Shown one piece after another: positions 14,548-23,244 of a DNA stretch of 37,033 bases. Position numbers and translations under genes: made by a program. Under the pieces are notes generated by a model, which was not told where the DNA came from, searched no databases, and saw only the letters and a program-made list of their open reading frames with translations. The stretch's first letter is position 1, and each line of letters opens with the position of its first letter. The DNA comes from CAIMMJ01 sp037131955. Lineage in GTDB: Bacteria; Bacteroidota; Bacteroidia; UBA4408. The stretch is taken from assembly GCA_037131955.1 (NCBI GenBank), contig JBAXQC010000023.1:1-37033 (forward strand), read 5' to 3'.

Positions 14548-17500
14548 TTATTTATCGTATTTAAATTCTATTGTGTAAATAGTTCCTTTTTTTGTTTGTG
14601 CTTTTTGTTCAATTTTACCATTAATTTGATCTACCAATGCCATCACCAATTGCAAACCAAGAGAATCGGTATTTCTGAAATCTATTTTTTTATTAAACCC
14701 TTTTCCATCGTCTTCAATGCTCAAATGTACTAAATCGGTATGCTTTTTAAAAATAACTTTTATAGTTCCCTTTTCCGATTCTGTAAATGCATGCTTTAAA
14801 GAGTTAGAAATCAATTCATTAATAATTAAACCACAAGGAATTGAATAATCTAAATTCAAGAAAATATCATCCACATCCATTAAAACTTCAATTTCTTTTT
14901 TACTTGAATTGTATGTGTATACTAGGTTTTGAACAAGATTTGCAATGTATTCGCCAAAATTAAGATGAGACAAATCTTTGTTTTGATACAAATTTTCATG
15001 AATCAAAGCCATAGATTTTATTCTATTTTGAATTTCCTTGAGAGTTTCTAATGCGGCTTCATCTTTTATGTAGTGACTTTGGAGATTTAAAATACTTGAT
15101 ATAACTTGTAAGTTGTTTTTTACTCTGTGGTGTACTTCTTTGAGCAGTATTTCTTTTTCCTGCAGCGATTGTTTTATTTGATCCTCGTTGAGCTTCTTAT
15201 CTGTGATATCATGAACAATATATGAGGCTTCATCTATAGGTTTATCAGGCACAATAATTGGGTCTATATAAAAATCTAACCATATTGTTTGACCATTGGG
15301 TAAACTTACACTTTTTTCGAACTGCTGCGGAATTCCCAGTAGAGCTCGTTGGTGGTAATTTTTAAATGCTTTTGCTTGTTCTTTTCCAAGAATAAGGAGT
15401 AAAAATTCAAGAATTTTTAAATTTTCTTGAGGTTCCAAACCGGAAAGGTTTTTGTATCCCTTGCTAAAATAGTCGTTGAACGAAGTAAGTTCATAGTTAC
15501 TGTTTACAGTAATTATTGATTGAGACGTGCTTTGAAATATAGCTTTTAATTTTGCTGATTGTTGCAAAAATTTCCGTTGAGCTATTTTCTTTTCGGTGAT
15601 GTCTTCAAAAAACAAAATAAAATAATCGGGATTTCCTTTGTTGTCGCTAACAACCGACCATGATTCATTTCCATAAACAACAGAACCCAATTTATGAATT
15701 AATCTTTTTTCTTCGGTTATTTTTGTTTGTTTTAAATTTAAAAATAGCCTATTTATTTCTGTTGTTTTTTCTTTGTCTTCGGGATGTGTTAAATCTATAA
15801 TATTCATCAACAACATTTCTCGCTCGGTATATCCTAAAACATGGCAAAATGTATTGTTTAACTGTTGAATTCTTCCAAAAACATCCAATATAGCAATGCC
15901 TATAAATTCTTGAGCAAATACAGCTTTGTATCTTTCTTCGCTAAGCTTAATTTTTTCTTCGGCTAGTTTTTGTTCCGATATATTTTTAAAGCTGGCTAAA
16001 AAAACAAAATCATTTTTTTCATTCTTTTTGCAGCTCAAAATTCCTTGAGCAATTAATAATTTCCTGTCCTTTTTTACAAATGGTAATTCTACATTTACTT
16101 GCTCATCAGCCACCACTATTTTTTTTATATGCTGGCTGAATGTTGCTAAAGATTCTGGATGTATTATTTCATTGATTGTTGTATTCTCTAATTCTTTAAT
16201 ACTGTATCCTAATGAATTTGAAAATGAATTATTAGTGAAAATAAATTTTCCGTTAAGGGTAAAACTAAAGATTAAGTCGGAGGTGCTTTCAACAATATTT
16301 CTATATCTTTCTTCGGAATCTATAAGTTTTTGTTGTTGAATTTTTTCCACTGTTATGTCTCTGCTTACGCCAACTCTGCCAATAAATGAATTTGTTTCGT
16401 TAACCATCTCGGAGAGCGACAAATAACTTGTAAAAATTTCTCCATCTTTTCTTTTATTTAATATTTCTCCCGAAAAAAATCCAGTTTCAAGTAGTGCATT
16501 GTTTACCTTTATTTTTTCTTCGGGTCCGGCGTATAGCATAGCAATTGATTTGCCTATTACTTCTTCTTTTTTATAGCCAAAAACATTTTGTGCTGCATTG
16601 TTAAATTCTGATATTATTCCATTTTCATCCGAAGCAATAATAATGTCAATAGAACTATTTATGATACTTCTAACAACCCTTTGAGAATTAGTAAGCTCAA
16701 TTTGTGTATCGTATTTTTGAACAAGAACCTCTTGTAATTGCTTTACTACATTTTCTAATTCTTTGTTTTTAAAAATTTCCTTCTCAAGCAAGTCGGTATT
16801 TTCAATAACTTCTCTAACCAACATCAGTATTTCATCTTTCCCGATTTGATTTATTGACAATGACTTTAATTCTACTGTTTTTATATTGTTTTTTAAGGTT
16901 TTAATTTTAAAATCAGAAAATGTTACATTTCCTCCTTTTTCAACAATAGCTAACCTTTCCGCAGCCTTGTTTAAATATTCGGGCAATAACAAACTAAATA
17001 AATTATAATTATTTAATTCTTGAATAGTGTTTGCTTCTAAAATTTGTGCTGCAGCAACGTTGCAAGTTATTAATATTCCTTTTTTATGAATAATAGCTGC
17101 ATCAGTAAAAAAATCAATAAAAAAATTATAGTTGTTTCTTATTCTGTTTAAATGAAAATCGAAGTTAGTGTTGCTTTGAACAAAGAAAAAATTATATACA
17201 AAAAATTTACGGTTGTTGTACCTAATGTAATTTAGATTTACTTCTATTTCATAGTTTTTATTGGGTGGATTTAGAATTTTCCAACTGAACTGATTAATTT
17301 TATTTTGAACAACTTGTTTAAATATTCTCCTAGATTTTGTAAGAGATTGCTCGCCGTCGGGCTGAAGTTGTGGAAAATAGTGGCTTAATTTTTTTCCGAT
17401 AACATTTTCTTTACGAGAAGAAATATTTTCTAGTGCTTTGTCGTTTATTTCTATAATTATTCCATTTTCTACAATTACTTTATTTTGCAAAGATGAATCA

Positions 17501-17577
17501 AAGATTGATTTATAAAATTCAGTGTCATTTGTTATTAAATTTATATTTTCAATCTTTTTTATGTTCGATCTTTTCAT
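14548..17577 (-). CDS. Soluble sensor histidine kinase with about six PAS domains (HisKA_2 type)
   Basis: This 1009-residue protein has no membrane segment and should sit in the cytoplasm. About six PAS-like domains occupy roughly 20-130, 150-255, 300-415, 420-540, 545-670 and 675-795. Those from the third onward end in the usual DITxxK-type PAC motif. A coiled-coil stretch of about 45 residues links the second and third. The dimerisation and phosphoacceptor segment is of the HisKA_2 type, EVHHRVKNNLQ at 814-824, with phospho-His at 816 or 817. The HATPase domain carries the N box around Asn920-Asn925 and the G1 box DDGKG at 956-960. It lies 7 bp after the YwqK-like gene and 4 bp before its regulator. 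Its ligands are unknown. Confidence 0.92.
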   Translation of the reverse strand: MKRSNIKKIENINLITNDTEFYKSIFDSSLQNKVIVENGIIIEINDKALENISSRKENVIGKKLSHYFPQLQPDGEQSLTKSRRIFKQVVQNKINQFSWKILNPPNKNYEIEVNLNYIRYNNRKFFVYNFFFVQSNTNFDFHLNRIRNNYNFFIDFFTDAAIIHKKGILITCNVAAAQILEANTIQELNNYNLFSLLLPEYLNKAAERLAIVEKGGNVTFSDFKIKTLKNNIKTVELKSLSINQIGKDEILMLVREVIENTDLLEKEIFKNKELENVVKQLQEVLVQKYDTQIELTNSQRVVRSIINSSIDIIIASDENGIISEFNNAAQNVFGYKKEEVIGKSIAMLYAGPEEKIKVNNALLETGFFSGEILNKRKDGEIFTSYLSLSEMVNETNSFIGRVGVSRDITVEKIQQQKLIDSEERYRNIVESTSDLIFSFTLNGKFIFTNNSFSNSLGYSIKELENTTINEIIHPESLATFSQHIKKIVVADEQVNVELPFVKKDRKLLIAQGILSCKKNEKNDFVFLASFKNISEQKLAEEKIKLSEERYKAVFAQEFIGIAILDVFGRIQQLNNTFCHVLGYTEREMLLMNIIDLTHPEDKEKTTEINRLFLNLKQTKITEEKRLIHKLGSVVYGNESWSVVSDNKGNPDYFILFFEDITEKKIAQRKFLQQSAKLKAIFQSTSQSIITVNSNYELTSFNDYFSKGYKNLSGLEPQENLKILEFLLLILGKEQAKAFKNYHQRALLGIPQQFEKSVSLPNGQTIWLDFYIDPIIVPDKPIDEASYIVHDITDKKLNEDQIKQSLQEKEILLKEVHHRVKNNLQVISSILNLQSHYIKDEAALETLKEIQNRIKSMALIHENLYQNKDLSHLNFGEYIANLVQNLVYTYNSSKKEIEVLMDVDDIFLNLDYSIPCGLIINELISNSLKHAFTESEKGTIKVIFKKHTDLVHLSIEDDGKGFNKKIDFRNTDSLGLQLVMALVDQINGKIEQKAQTKKGTIYTIEFKYDK

Positions 17578-17584
17578 GTTTTAA

Positions 17585-19138
17585 TTATTCTGGAAGATTT
17601 GTATTTGAGCCATCTAACATGGGTATCTTTTGACCATCAATTTTTATTTCTTCGTTGTCTCTAAATAAAATTGTTGTTACTAAAGCCCCTTCGCGATCGT
17701 ATTTTCTCCAATTTCCTTCTTTGTTACCCATGATAAATTCTCCTTCTTGCATTACTCTTCCATTATCATAGTAGTAAACATGCTTACCATTTTCTAAATT
17801 TTCTATGTATTTTCCTTGATGAGAAATTTTTCCGTTTGAGTAAAAATATTTCCACATTTCATCTTTCATAGAATTTCTATAGTTTCCTTCTTCTCTATCG
17901 TCTCCGTCTTGTAAAAACCAAAATCCTTCTTTTTCTCCCTCCACAAAATTTCCTTTGGTAACAATAGCTCCTGAGTCATTATATTCTTTCATTTCACCTT
18001 CGGGCAAACCATTTATAAATGTTTCTTCTCTTAAAATATTTCCCGATTCAAAATACCATTTCCAGTCTCCCTCAGGCTTACCTTTTTTATTGAATTTTCC
18101 TATTTGCTCTATGTTTTTGTTTTGATGATAATATTTCCACAATGCCACTCTTTTTCCATTTTCATAAACTCCTTCTGAACGCAATTCACCGGTTAAATAA
18201 TATTCTTTCCATGGGCCTTGTTGAAAACCTTTTTCATCAAAAATTCCTTCAGAAATTAATATTCCGTTTTTAAAAATTTGTGAATTATTTATAACCCCTG
18301 TGCTATCGTAAAACCTGGTTACGCCCTCGGCTATACCCTGCTTAAACGTACCTGAAGTTTTTACTTGTCCGTTGCTAAAAAATGTCTTTTTTGTATCCAG
18401 CTTTATTAACTCGGCAACATTTACTTGCAGCACGCCATCAATGTATTTTTCTGTTTTTATCAAATCTCCTTTTTCGTTGTATTCTTTGTAGTATCCATCT
18501 AGTTTATCGTTTAAGTATTTACTTTCTGTATAAACTTTTCCTGATGAAAAAAATGATTTCCAATTTCCTTGTTTTCTATTGGCTTGGTCTCTTCTATTAA
18601 TTCTTTCTTCTCTTTGCAAAAAACCATTTTTGTAAGTGGTTAATGTTAGTATTAAGCCATCTTTGTTGTATTCTCTTCCCAAGCCATTTTCTTTGCCTTT
18701 TACAAATGGAATATCTTTGTATTTGTAGTTATTTTTATAAAAAAAAGAATAACCATCTTTTAAGTCTGCAATAAAATGTTCTTCAGAAACTAGCTTACCA
18801 GAATCGGGTTCGAAAATTCTTTTAAATCCTTCTTTTTTTCCTTCGCGGTAATTAAAACTCTGAACTAATATTCCTTTTTCATTGTAAAAATTCCAAATAC
18901 TATCAAGTTGAAAATTCTTTCTATTTCCCTCTGATTTTTTTCTTCCATTTTCAAAATAATTTATCCAAAAACCTTCGGGTTTTCCCTCTTTTAAATTTCC
19001 TTCAGATTGAAGCCTACCAGAGGGATAATAAAACTTATTGTAGCCATTTTGGTTTTCGGTTTTTGTTTCTTGCGAAAGCAATGCCTTAACCCCGGTAAGG
19101 AAAAAAAATAAGAGTACTATTTTAATTTTCGCAAACAT
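17585..19138 (-). CDS. Exported MORN_2 (YwqK-like) repeat protein
   Basis: This 517-residue protein has an N-terminal signal peptide (hydrophobic residues about 7-22) and no lipobox, so it is probably periplasmic. The rest is about 17-18 repeats of 22-24 residues of the type GxxKxGxxEGxWxxYxxxGxLxxE, the MORN_2 variant grouped as YwqK family. In databases such proteins are often labelled antitoxins because of B. subtilis YwqK, but nothing here suggests a toxin partner. The start codon directly abuts the nadA stop, and the kinase gene follows after 7 bp. It is therefore likely translated from the same message as nadA, the kinase and the regulator. Function unknown. A scaffold or envelope-sensing role is inference. 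Confidence 0.85.
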   Translation of the reverse strand: MFAKIKIVLLFFFLTGVKALLSQETKTENQNGYNKFYYPSGRLQSEGNLKEGKPEGFWINYFENGRKKSEGNRKNFQLDSIWNFYNEKGILVQSFNYREGKKEGFKRIFEPDSGKLVSEEHFIADLKDGYSFFYKNNYKYKDIPFVKGKENGLGREYNKDGLILTLTTYKNGFLQREERINRRDQANRKQGNWKSFFSSGKVYTESKYLNDKLDGYYKEYNEKGDLIKTEKYIDGVLQVNVAELIKLDTKKTFFSNGQVKTSGTFKQGIAEGVTRFYDSTGVINNSQIFKNGILISEGIFDEKGFQQGPWKEYYLTGELRSEGVYENGKRVALWKYYHQNKNIEQIGKFNKKGKPEGDWKWYFESGNILREETFINGLPEGEMKEYNDSGAIVTKGNFVEGEKEGFWFLQDGDDREEGNYRNSMKDEMWKYFYSNGKISHQGKYIENLENGKHVYYYDNGRVMQEGEFIMGNKEGNWRKYDREGALVTTILFRDNEEIKIDGQKIPMLDGSNTNLPE

Positions 19139-20089
19139 TTATACAATTCCTAGTTCGATGGATAGCTGCAACATTTTTTTTATTGGCTTTTCTGCTTTTA
19201 ATCTTAAACTTTCTTCCATTATTAATTCTGGAGTTTCGTTTTTAAGGCATAAATATAGCTTTTCTAATGTATTTAGTTTCATGTGAGGGCAATCATTGCA
19301 TGCACAGTTGTTATTTGGTGGTGCGGGTATAAAAGTCTTTTGTGGACTCTTTAATTGCATTTGGTGAATTATTCCTGTTTCTGTTGCCACTATAAACTCC
19401 TTAGCACTATCTTTTATGGTATAATTTAATAATCCGGTGGTAGAGCCAATAAAATCGGCCACCGCTAAAACGGGTTCTTCGCACTCTGGGTGTGCAATAA
19501 TTTTTGCAGTGGGATTTGTTGCTTTTAATTTCATTATTTGTTTTAACGAAAAAATTTCGTGTACCATGCAGCTGCCGTCCCACAGAATCATATTTCTGCC
19601 CGTTTGTTTGTTGATGTATTTGCCTAAATTTTTATCTGGTGCAAAAATAATTTTTTGTTCTTTGGGTAAACTTTCAACAATTCTTTGAGCATTGGATGAA
19701 GTGCAAATAATATCTGTTTGTGCTTTAATTTCTGCACTGCAATTGATGTATGAAATAACCAAATGATTGGGATGTTTTTCTTTAAATAATTTAAATTCGT
19801 TTGGCGGGCAAGAATCTGCCAAAGAACAACCAGCTTTTAAATCGGGCAACAATACTTTTTTTGAAGGATTAAGAATTTTTGCTGTTTCTGCCATAAAATG
19901 AACTCCTGCAAAAACAATAACATCTGCCTCTGTTTTTTGTGCTGCAATTGCAAGCCCCAGGCTATCACCTAAATAATCTGCTACATCCTGTATGTCTGAA
20001 TTCTGATAATAATGAGCCAATATTACAGCATTCTTTTCTTCTTTTAGATTTTTTATTTCTTCAAATAAATCCAAGTCTTTTTTAATCAT
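19139..20089 (-). CDS. nadA: Quinolinate synthase
   Basis: This 316-residue iron-sulfur enzyme condenses iminoaspartate with dihydroxyacetone phosphate to quinolinate for NAD synthesis. Three regions supply the cluster cysteines: Cys88 in DLKAGCSLADSC, Cys174 in WDGSCMVHEIF and Cys267 in the CNDCPHM motif. The HYYQ motif near residue 26 and SNAQRIVES support the call. The length matches the shorter bacterial form. nadB and nadC are not nearby. It is the first gene of a tight minus-strand run with the YwqK-like protein, the PAS kinase and the LytTR regulator. The 663-bp segment upstream would hold its promoter. Confidence 0.96.
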   Translation of the reverse strand: MIKKDLDLFEEIKNLKEEKNAVILAHYYQNSDIQDVADYLGDSLGLAIAAQKTEADVIVFAGVHFMAETAKILNPSKKVLLPDLKAGCSLADSCPPNEFKLFKEKHPNHLVISYINCSAEIKAQTDIICTSSNAQRIVESLPKEQKIIFAPDKNLGKYINKQTGRNMILWDGSCMVHEIFSLKQIMKLKATNPTAKIIAHPECEEPVLAVADFIGSTTGLLNYTIKDSAKEFIVATETGIIHQMQLKSPQKTFIPAPPNNNCACNDCPHMKLNTLEKLYLCLKNETPELIMEESLRLKAEKPIKKMLQLSIELGIV

Positions 20090-20555
20090 TTAATAATTAT
20101 ATATGTATTTTAAATTAAACTATGTTGTTGTTAATGGTCTGTTCAAACAGTGTATAAATATTTCTGTAAACCTTTGTAAAAGTAAATAATGAAAGTTCAT
20201 CAACAGATTATTAACATTTAAAAATAGCTAAAACTTTAATAATCAACAATTAGTTTAGATGTTAACATTCTTGTTTTCTTGCTGCATTGTTTATAACTTG
20301 ATGTTTAATTCAGCAAATTTTTTGTTCATTTAAGGCTAATAAATTCTAACAAAAAGTTAATATCTATTGTCAAAAAATCAAAACATGTTTTGCTTATAAG
20401 TTTTTGCTAAAGCACCAACAAAATTAGCTACAAAAAATGAGCAGGGTTATTAACCAAAATCGGCTTTTTGGTGCTGAAAACTTGTTTTGAATAAGGTTGA
20501 AAATCAGGTTAAAAAATTATCATTAAAATTTGCAAAGTTCACAACTGTGTTAAAT

Positions 20556-20564
20556 TGTGGATAA
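20556..20564 (-). promoter_or_regulatory. Perfect DnaA-box motif
   Basis: The plus strand reads TGTGGATAA, the complement of the consensus DnaA box TTATCCACA. It is followed within 30 bp by two ATAATTGTGA direct repeats. A single 9-mer can occur by chance, so its weight comes from the surrounding non-coding repeats. Confidence 0.5.
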
Positions 20565-20700
20565 ATAAACATTAAATAATTGTGAAGGATAATTGTGAGA
20601 TATTGCGAGAATTAATTATATCAAACGCTATTACTAGGCTTTTCGCGGCATTAATGATGTTGAGTTAAGCAATTAAGTACGATAAAAAACAGTGAATAAA

Positions 20701-20732
20701 AAAAACCACCTTGAAGAAACAAGGTGGTTTTT
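20701..20732 (-). terminator. Rho-independent terminator of the bacilliredoxin gene
   Basis: Perfect 13-bp arms (20701-20713 and 20720-20732, core ACCACCTTG) surround an AAGAAA loop. On the minus strand the stem is followed by eight Ts, starting 20 bp after the stop of the gene at 20753. The plus strand ends in five Ts, so it may work in both directions. Confidence 0.88.
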
Positions 20733-20752
20733 AATAAAAGTTTAAGAGCTAA

Positions 20753-21169
20753 TTAACAAAACTCTTCAAAAGCCATTTTTAGGTTATCAGAAATCATTGC
20801 TGCAGACCTGCCTTCTATGTGGTGTCTTTCTAAAAAGTGAACAAGTTTACCGTCTTTGAACAATGCAACACAAGGTGAAGAGGGTGGGTAAGGAGCAAAA
20901 TATTTTCTGGCTTGAGCAGTAGCTTCTGTATCAAAGCCAGCAAAAACAGCTGTTAATTGATCTGGTTTTTTTGTTGAAGAATTTACTGCCTCTTTCACAC
21001 CAGGGCGAGCTGCTCCTGCTGCACAACCACAAACAGAGTTAACTACTACTAATAAAGTTCCTTTGGAATCTTTAATTGCAGCATCAACTTCTTGAGGTGT
21101 GGTAAGGTCTTTGAAGCCCACAGAAGAAAGTTCTCCTTTCATGGGTATTACTAATTGTTCTGGATACAT
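20753..21169 (-). CDS. BrxA/BrxB family bacilliredoxin
   Basis: This 138-residue thioredoxin-fold protein of the YphP/YqiW family has the CGC active site Cys47-Gly48-Cys49 in NSVCGCAAGAARPG. It also has the C-terminal HHIEGR segment and an ending Cys. Bacilliredoxins remove bacillithiol from protein thiols, which implies bacillithiol use by this organism. It has a clear terminator and a candidate TAnnTTTG promoter element at 21197-21204, so it is likely a single-gene unit. Confidence 0.92.
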   Translation of the reverse strand: MYPEQLVIPMKGELSSVGFKDLTTPQEVDAAIKDSKGTLLVVVNSVCGCAAGAARPGVKEAVNSSTKKPDQLTAVFAGFDTEATAQARKYFAPYPPSSPCVALFKDGKLVHFLERHHIEGRSAAMISDNLKMAFEEFC

Positions 21170-21196
21170 ATTTTTAATTTTTAGTTTAATGTGCTA

Positions 21197-21204
21197 CAAA
21201 ATTA
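21197..21204 (-). promoter_or_regulatory. Minus-7 element TAATTTTG upstream of the bacilliredoxin gene
   Basis: This is an exact TAnnTTTG match on the minus strand, ending 27 bp before the ATG at 21169. The minus-33 part is not clear. Confidence 0.45.
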
Positions 21205-21285
21205 AGAATGATTTCTTATACTTTGTCTTTTTTAACCGAGATTAAAAGTTATCATTGCAATTGATATTTAAAACTGAGTAAATCT

Positions 21286-21843
21286 ATGCAACTGCTTATA
21301 GAAACAGAGCGACTTATTTTAAGAGAGCTGCAGTTAAGCGATGCACAAGGTATGTTTGAATTAGATTCTGACCCGGAGGTGCACAAATACTTGGGCAATA
21401 AGCCCGTAAACAATATTGAAGAATGCATAAAAACAATTGAATTGGTAAGGAAGCAATACCAAGAAAACGGAGTTGGACGCTTTGCAATGCTTGAAAAAGC
21501 AACAGGAAATTTTATGGGTTGGACAGGAATAAAATTTATTACTGAGCCAATAAATAATCATGTAAATTTTTACGAAGTAGGATACAGAATTATTCAAAAA
21601 TATTGGGGAAATGGCTATGCTACAGAATCTACCAAAGCATCACTAGATTTTGCTTTTAACCAATTGAATGCCAATGAAGTTTACGGAATAACTAATGTAG
21701 AAAATCTAAAATCGGTAAGAGTGCTAGAAAAATGTGGCTTAAAAATTATAGGAAACTTTACATGGACAGAATGGAATAAACTCTACTGCAATTGGCTAAA
21801 AATAAGCAGAGAAGAATGGGATGAAAAAAAGAAAATGGGTTAA
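21286..21843 (+). CDS. GNAT family N-acetyltransferase (RimJ/RimL-like)
   Basis: This 185-residue protein opens with ETERLILRELQLSDA, typical of the acetyltransferase_3 (RimJ/RimL) group. It carries the acetyl-CoA loop in the segment YWGNGYATES, followed by NVENLKSVRVLEKCG, the usual C-terminal beta-bulge region. It should transfer an acetyl group from acetyl-CoA to an amine. The acceptor cannot be predicted. It is divergent from the bacilliredoxin gene and stands alone, with 341 bp before the next gene. Confidence 0.88.
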   Translation: MQLLIETERLILRELQLSDAQGMFELDSDPEVHKYLGNKPVNNIEECIKTIELVRKQYQENGVGRFAMLEKATGNFMGWTGIKFITEPINNHVNFYEVGYRIIQKYWGNGYATESTKASLDFAFNQLNANEVYGITNVENLKSVRVLEKCGLKIIGNFTWTEWNKLYCNWLKISREEWDEKKKMG

Positions 21844-22184
21844 AACAAAGTTGTTTCTATTTTAATGATTTTAAATTTTTTATTTCATCGCTTTCTTTTT
21901 TTTCTTTGTTGCACAAATTTATCTAAGTTGATTTTTAAAGGCAAACATATTATTCTCTGCTTTTTTTAATTCTTGTAGCAATTTTATTCTCCAGTAAAAC
22001 AATTGCGGGAGACTTAAAATTAAGTGTTGATTCTGCCGGATGAATGCACTTCATTAAACAATTTCAAAATATAAAAGTCAAAGTAATTCAAAAATCAACC
22101 CAATAATTTTTTAATAACTTTTATGCTAACAACTTTAGATTAAGTTTTTAAAATCTTACTTTTGAAAATAAGTTTTTGTTGTAT
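21844..22184. other. Intergenic region, 341 bp
   Basis: This AT-rich stretch has no recognisable gene or RNA. A short palindrome, AAACAA-AG-TTGTTT, directly follows the GNAT stop but lacks a hairpin-sized loop. The right end holds the promoter element at 22157-22164. Confidence 0.6.
22157..22164 (+). promoter_or_regulatory. Minus-7 element TACTTTTG upstream of the unknown gene and rpiB
   Basis: This is an exact TAnnTTTG match ending 20 bp before the ATG at 22185. Its position supports that ATG as the start, because the upstream in-frame TTG codons at 22176 and 22179 would lie only 12-15 bp from it. Confidence 0.5.
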
Positions 22185-22664
22185 ATGTGCGATTTAGTTA
22201 ATGAGTTTATTTTGTGTACTTGCCAAGAAAAGAGTGGCAACGAAAAAAATGAAAAAACTTATACAGACTATCAATGGACTCTTCAAGTAAAGGTTCATTA
22301 TCCAAAACAATATCCCAATTACGGAAAAGCAAAGTACCAAAGCAAAAACCTTGGAGAGGGTTTAACAGAAAAATTTGTTCTTAAGCAGTTGAATTCCAAA
22401 AATTGTTTCGATTTTGATTATCACCCAAGCGAAGGAGATGATTTGTTATTAGAATCTTTGCAAAGGAAAACAACATTTTACCCAGATTTTTTGTACTTTA
22501 AGTACAGTAATGGAAAATGGGTAGAAGATTTTTTCTATCCTTTCGACAAAAGGTTTGAAGGCAAAATTCAAGGAAAATTAAAACCCTTGAGCTATAGAAA
22601 AGAAAGAGCCTTTATAAAAAAATGGAAACTAAAGACAGTTATAAAAAACATATTTAAAATATAA
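22185..22664 (+). CDS. Conserved hypothetical protein upstream of rpiB
   Basis: This protein of about 159 residues starts MCDLVNEFILCTC. The ATG at 22185 is preferred to two TTG codons just upstream. There is no signal peptide or membrane segment, so it should be cytoplasmic. Cys residues cluster at the start (MC, CTC). Aromatic-rich stretches (YPDFLYFKY, DFFYPF) and a basic C-terminus follow. I do not recognise the family and assign no function. It ends one base before rpiB, so the two are almost certainly co-transcribed. Confidence 0.75.
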   Translation: MCDLVNEFILCTCQEKSGNEKNEKTYTDYQWTLQVKVHYPKQYPNYGKAKYQSKNLGEGLTEKFVLKQLNSKNCFDFDYHPSEGDDLLLESLQRKTTFYPDFLYFKYSNGKWVEDFFYPFDKRFEGKIQGKLKPLSYRKERAFIKKWKLKTVIKNIFKI

Positions 22665-22665
22665 T

Positions 22666-23091
22666 ATGAAACTAGCCATTGCAGCAGACCACGCTGGATA
22701 TGAACTAAAAGAATTTCTAAAAGAAGAGTTCAAATTGCAGCATCAATTTATAGATTTTGGGACCCATTCTACCAATAGTATGGATTATCCAGATGTTGCA
22801 CATCCTTTGGCAAATGCAATAGAAAATAAACAAGCCGATTTAGGAATAATTATTTGCGGCAGTGGAAACGGAGTGAATATGACCGTTAATAAACATGCAG
22901 GAATAAGAGCAGCATTATGCTGGACCAACGAAATAGTCTCTTTGGCAAGGCAACACAACAATGCCAACGTGCTTTCAATACCTGCAAGGTTTGTAAGCCA
23001 TGAACTTGCCAAACAAATGGTAGAAACATTTTTGGCAATTCCTTTCGAAGGCGGAAGACACGCCAATAGAGTGGATAAAATAAAGTGTTAG
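22666..23091 (+). CDS. rpiB: Ribose-5-phosphate isomerase B
   Basis: This 141-residue enzyme of the RpiB/LacAB family interconverts ribose 5-phosphate and ribulose 5-phosphate in the pentose phosphate pathway. Visible features are AADHAGYELK at 6-15, the catalytic Cys64 in IICGSGNGVNM, His97 in ARQHNNANVL and the C-terminal GGRHANRVDKI. Its length is typical. It follows the unknown gene at 22185 by one base. Confidence 0.95.
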   Translation: MKLAIAADHAGYELKEFLKEEFKLQHQFIDFGTHSTNSMDYPDVAHPLANAIENKQADLGIIICGSGNGVNMTVNKHAGIRAALCWTNEIVSLARQHNNANVLSIPARFVSHELAKQMVETFLAIPFEGGRHANRVDKIKC

Positions 23092-23146
23092 TTTAAAAAT
23101 TAAAGGCTTTTTAATGCAATTGCAAATTTGATATTAAAAAAAATAG

Positions 23147-23154
23147 TAGTTTTG
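23147..23154 (+). promoter_or_regulatory. Minus-7 element TAGTTTTG upstream of tRNA-Cys
   Basis: This is an exact TAnnTTTG match ending 15 bp before the first tRNA base. A TTTG at 23127-23130 lies 16 bp upstream and could be the minus-33 part, though the spacing is slightly short. Confidence 0.6.
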
Positions 23155-23169
23155 CAAACTCAAAATAAT

Positions 23170-23243
23170 GGTCTCGTGGCCGAGTGGTTAGGCAGAGGTC
23201 TGCAAAACCTTGTACAGCGGTTCGACCCCGCTCGAGACCTCCA
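23170..23243 (+). tRNA. tRNA-Cys (anticodon GCA)
   Basis: The cloverleaf folds fully. The acceptor stem is GGTCTCG / CGAGACC. The D stem is GCC / GGC. The anticodon stem is GAGGT / ACCTT with loop CTGCAAA and anticodon GCA. The variable loop is four bases and the T stem is AGCGG / CCGCT. The discriminator is T, as expected for Cys, and CCA is encoded. It is flanked by its own promoter element and terminator. Confidence 0.97.
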
Positions 23244-23244
23244 C

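Larger units (their letters stand above)
20090..20752. other. Structured gene-free region with DnaA-box motifs; candidate origin
   Basis: This region holds no credible coding sequence. It is AT-rich. It contains a perfect DnaA box (minus-strand TTATCCACA at 20556-20564) and a looser box (TTATACACT, 20149-20157). Two copies of ATAATTGTGA start at 20576 and 20589. A 12-bp palindrome AAAACATGTTTT is at 20380-20391. An 8-bp inverted repeat (20411-20418 / 20468-20475) encloses a smaller palindrome (20445-20455). The right end has the terminator of the next minus-strand gene. The nadA promoter must also lie here. An origin role is inference. Confidence 0.45.

Noticed and set aside
14503..14733. Plus-strand open frame across the regulator-kinase junction
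   Set aside because: It lies antisense to two well-supported genes and has no family features.
17585..19138. Antitoxin of a toxin-antitoxin system, as YwqK-type proteins are often labelled
   Set aside because: The protein has a signal peptide and about 17 MORN_2 repeats, and its neighbours are nadA and a two-component system. No toxin gene is present.
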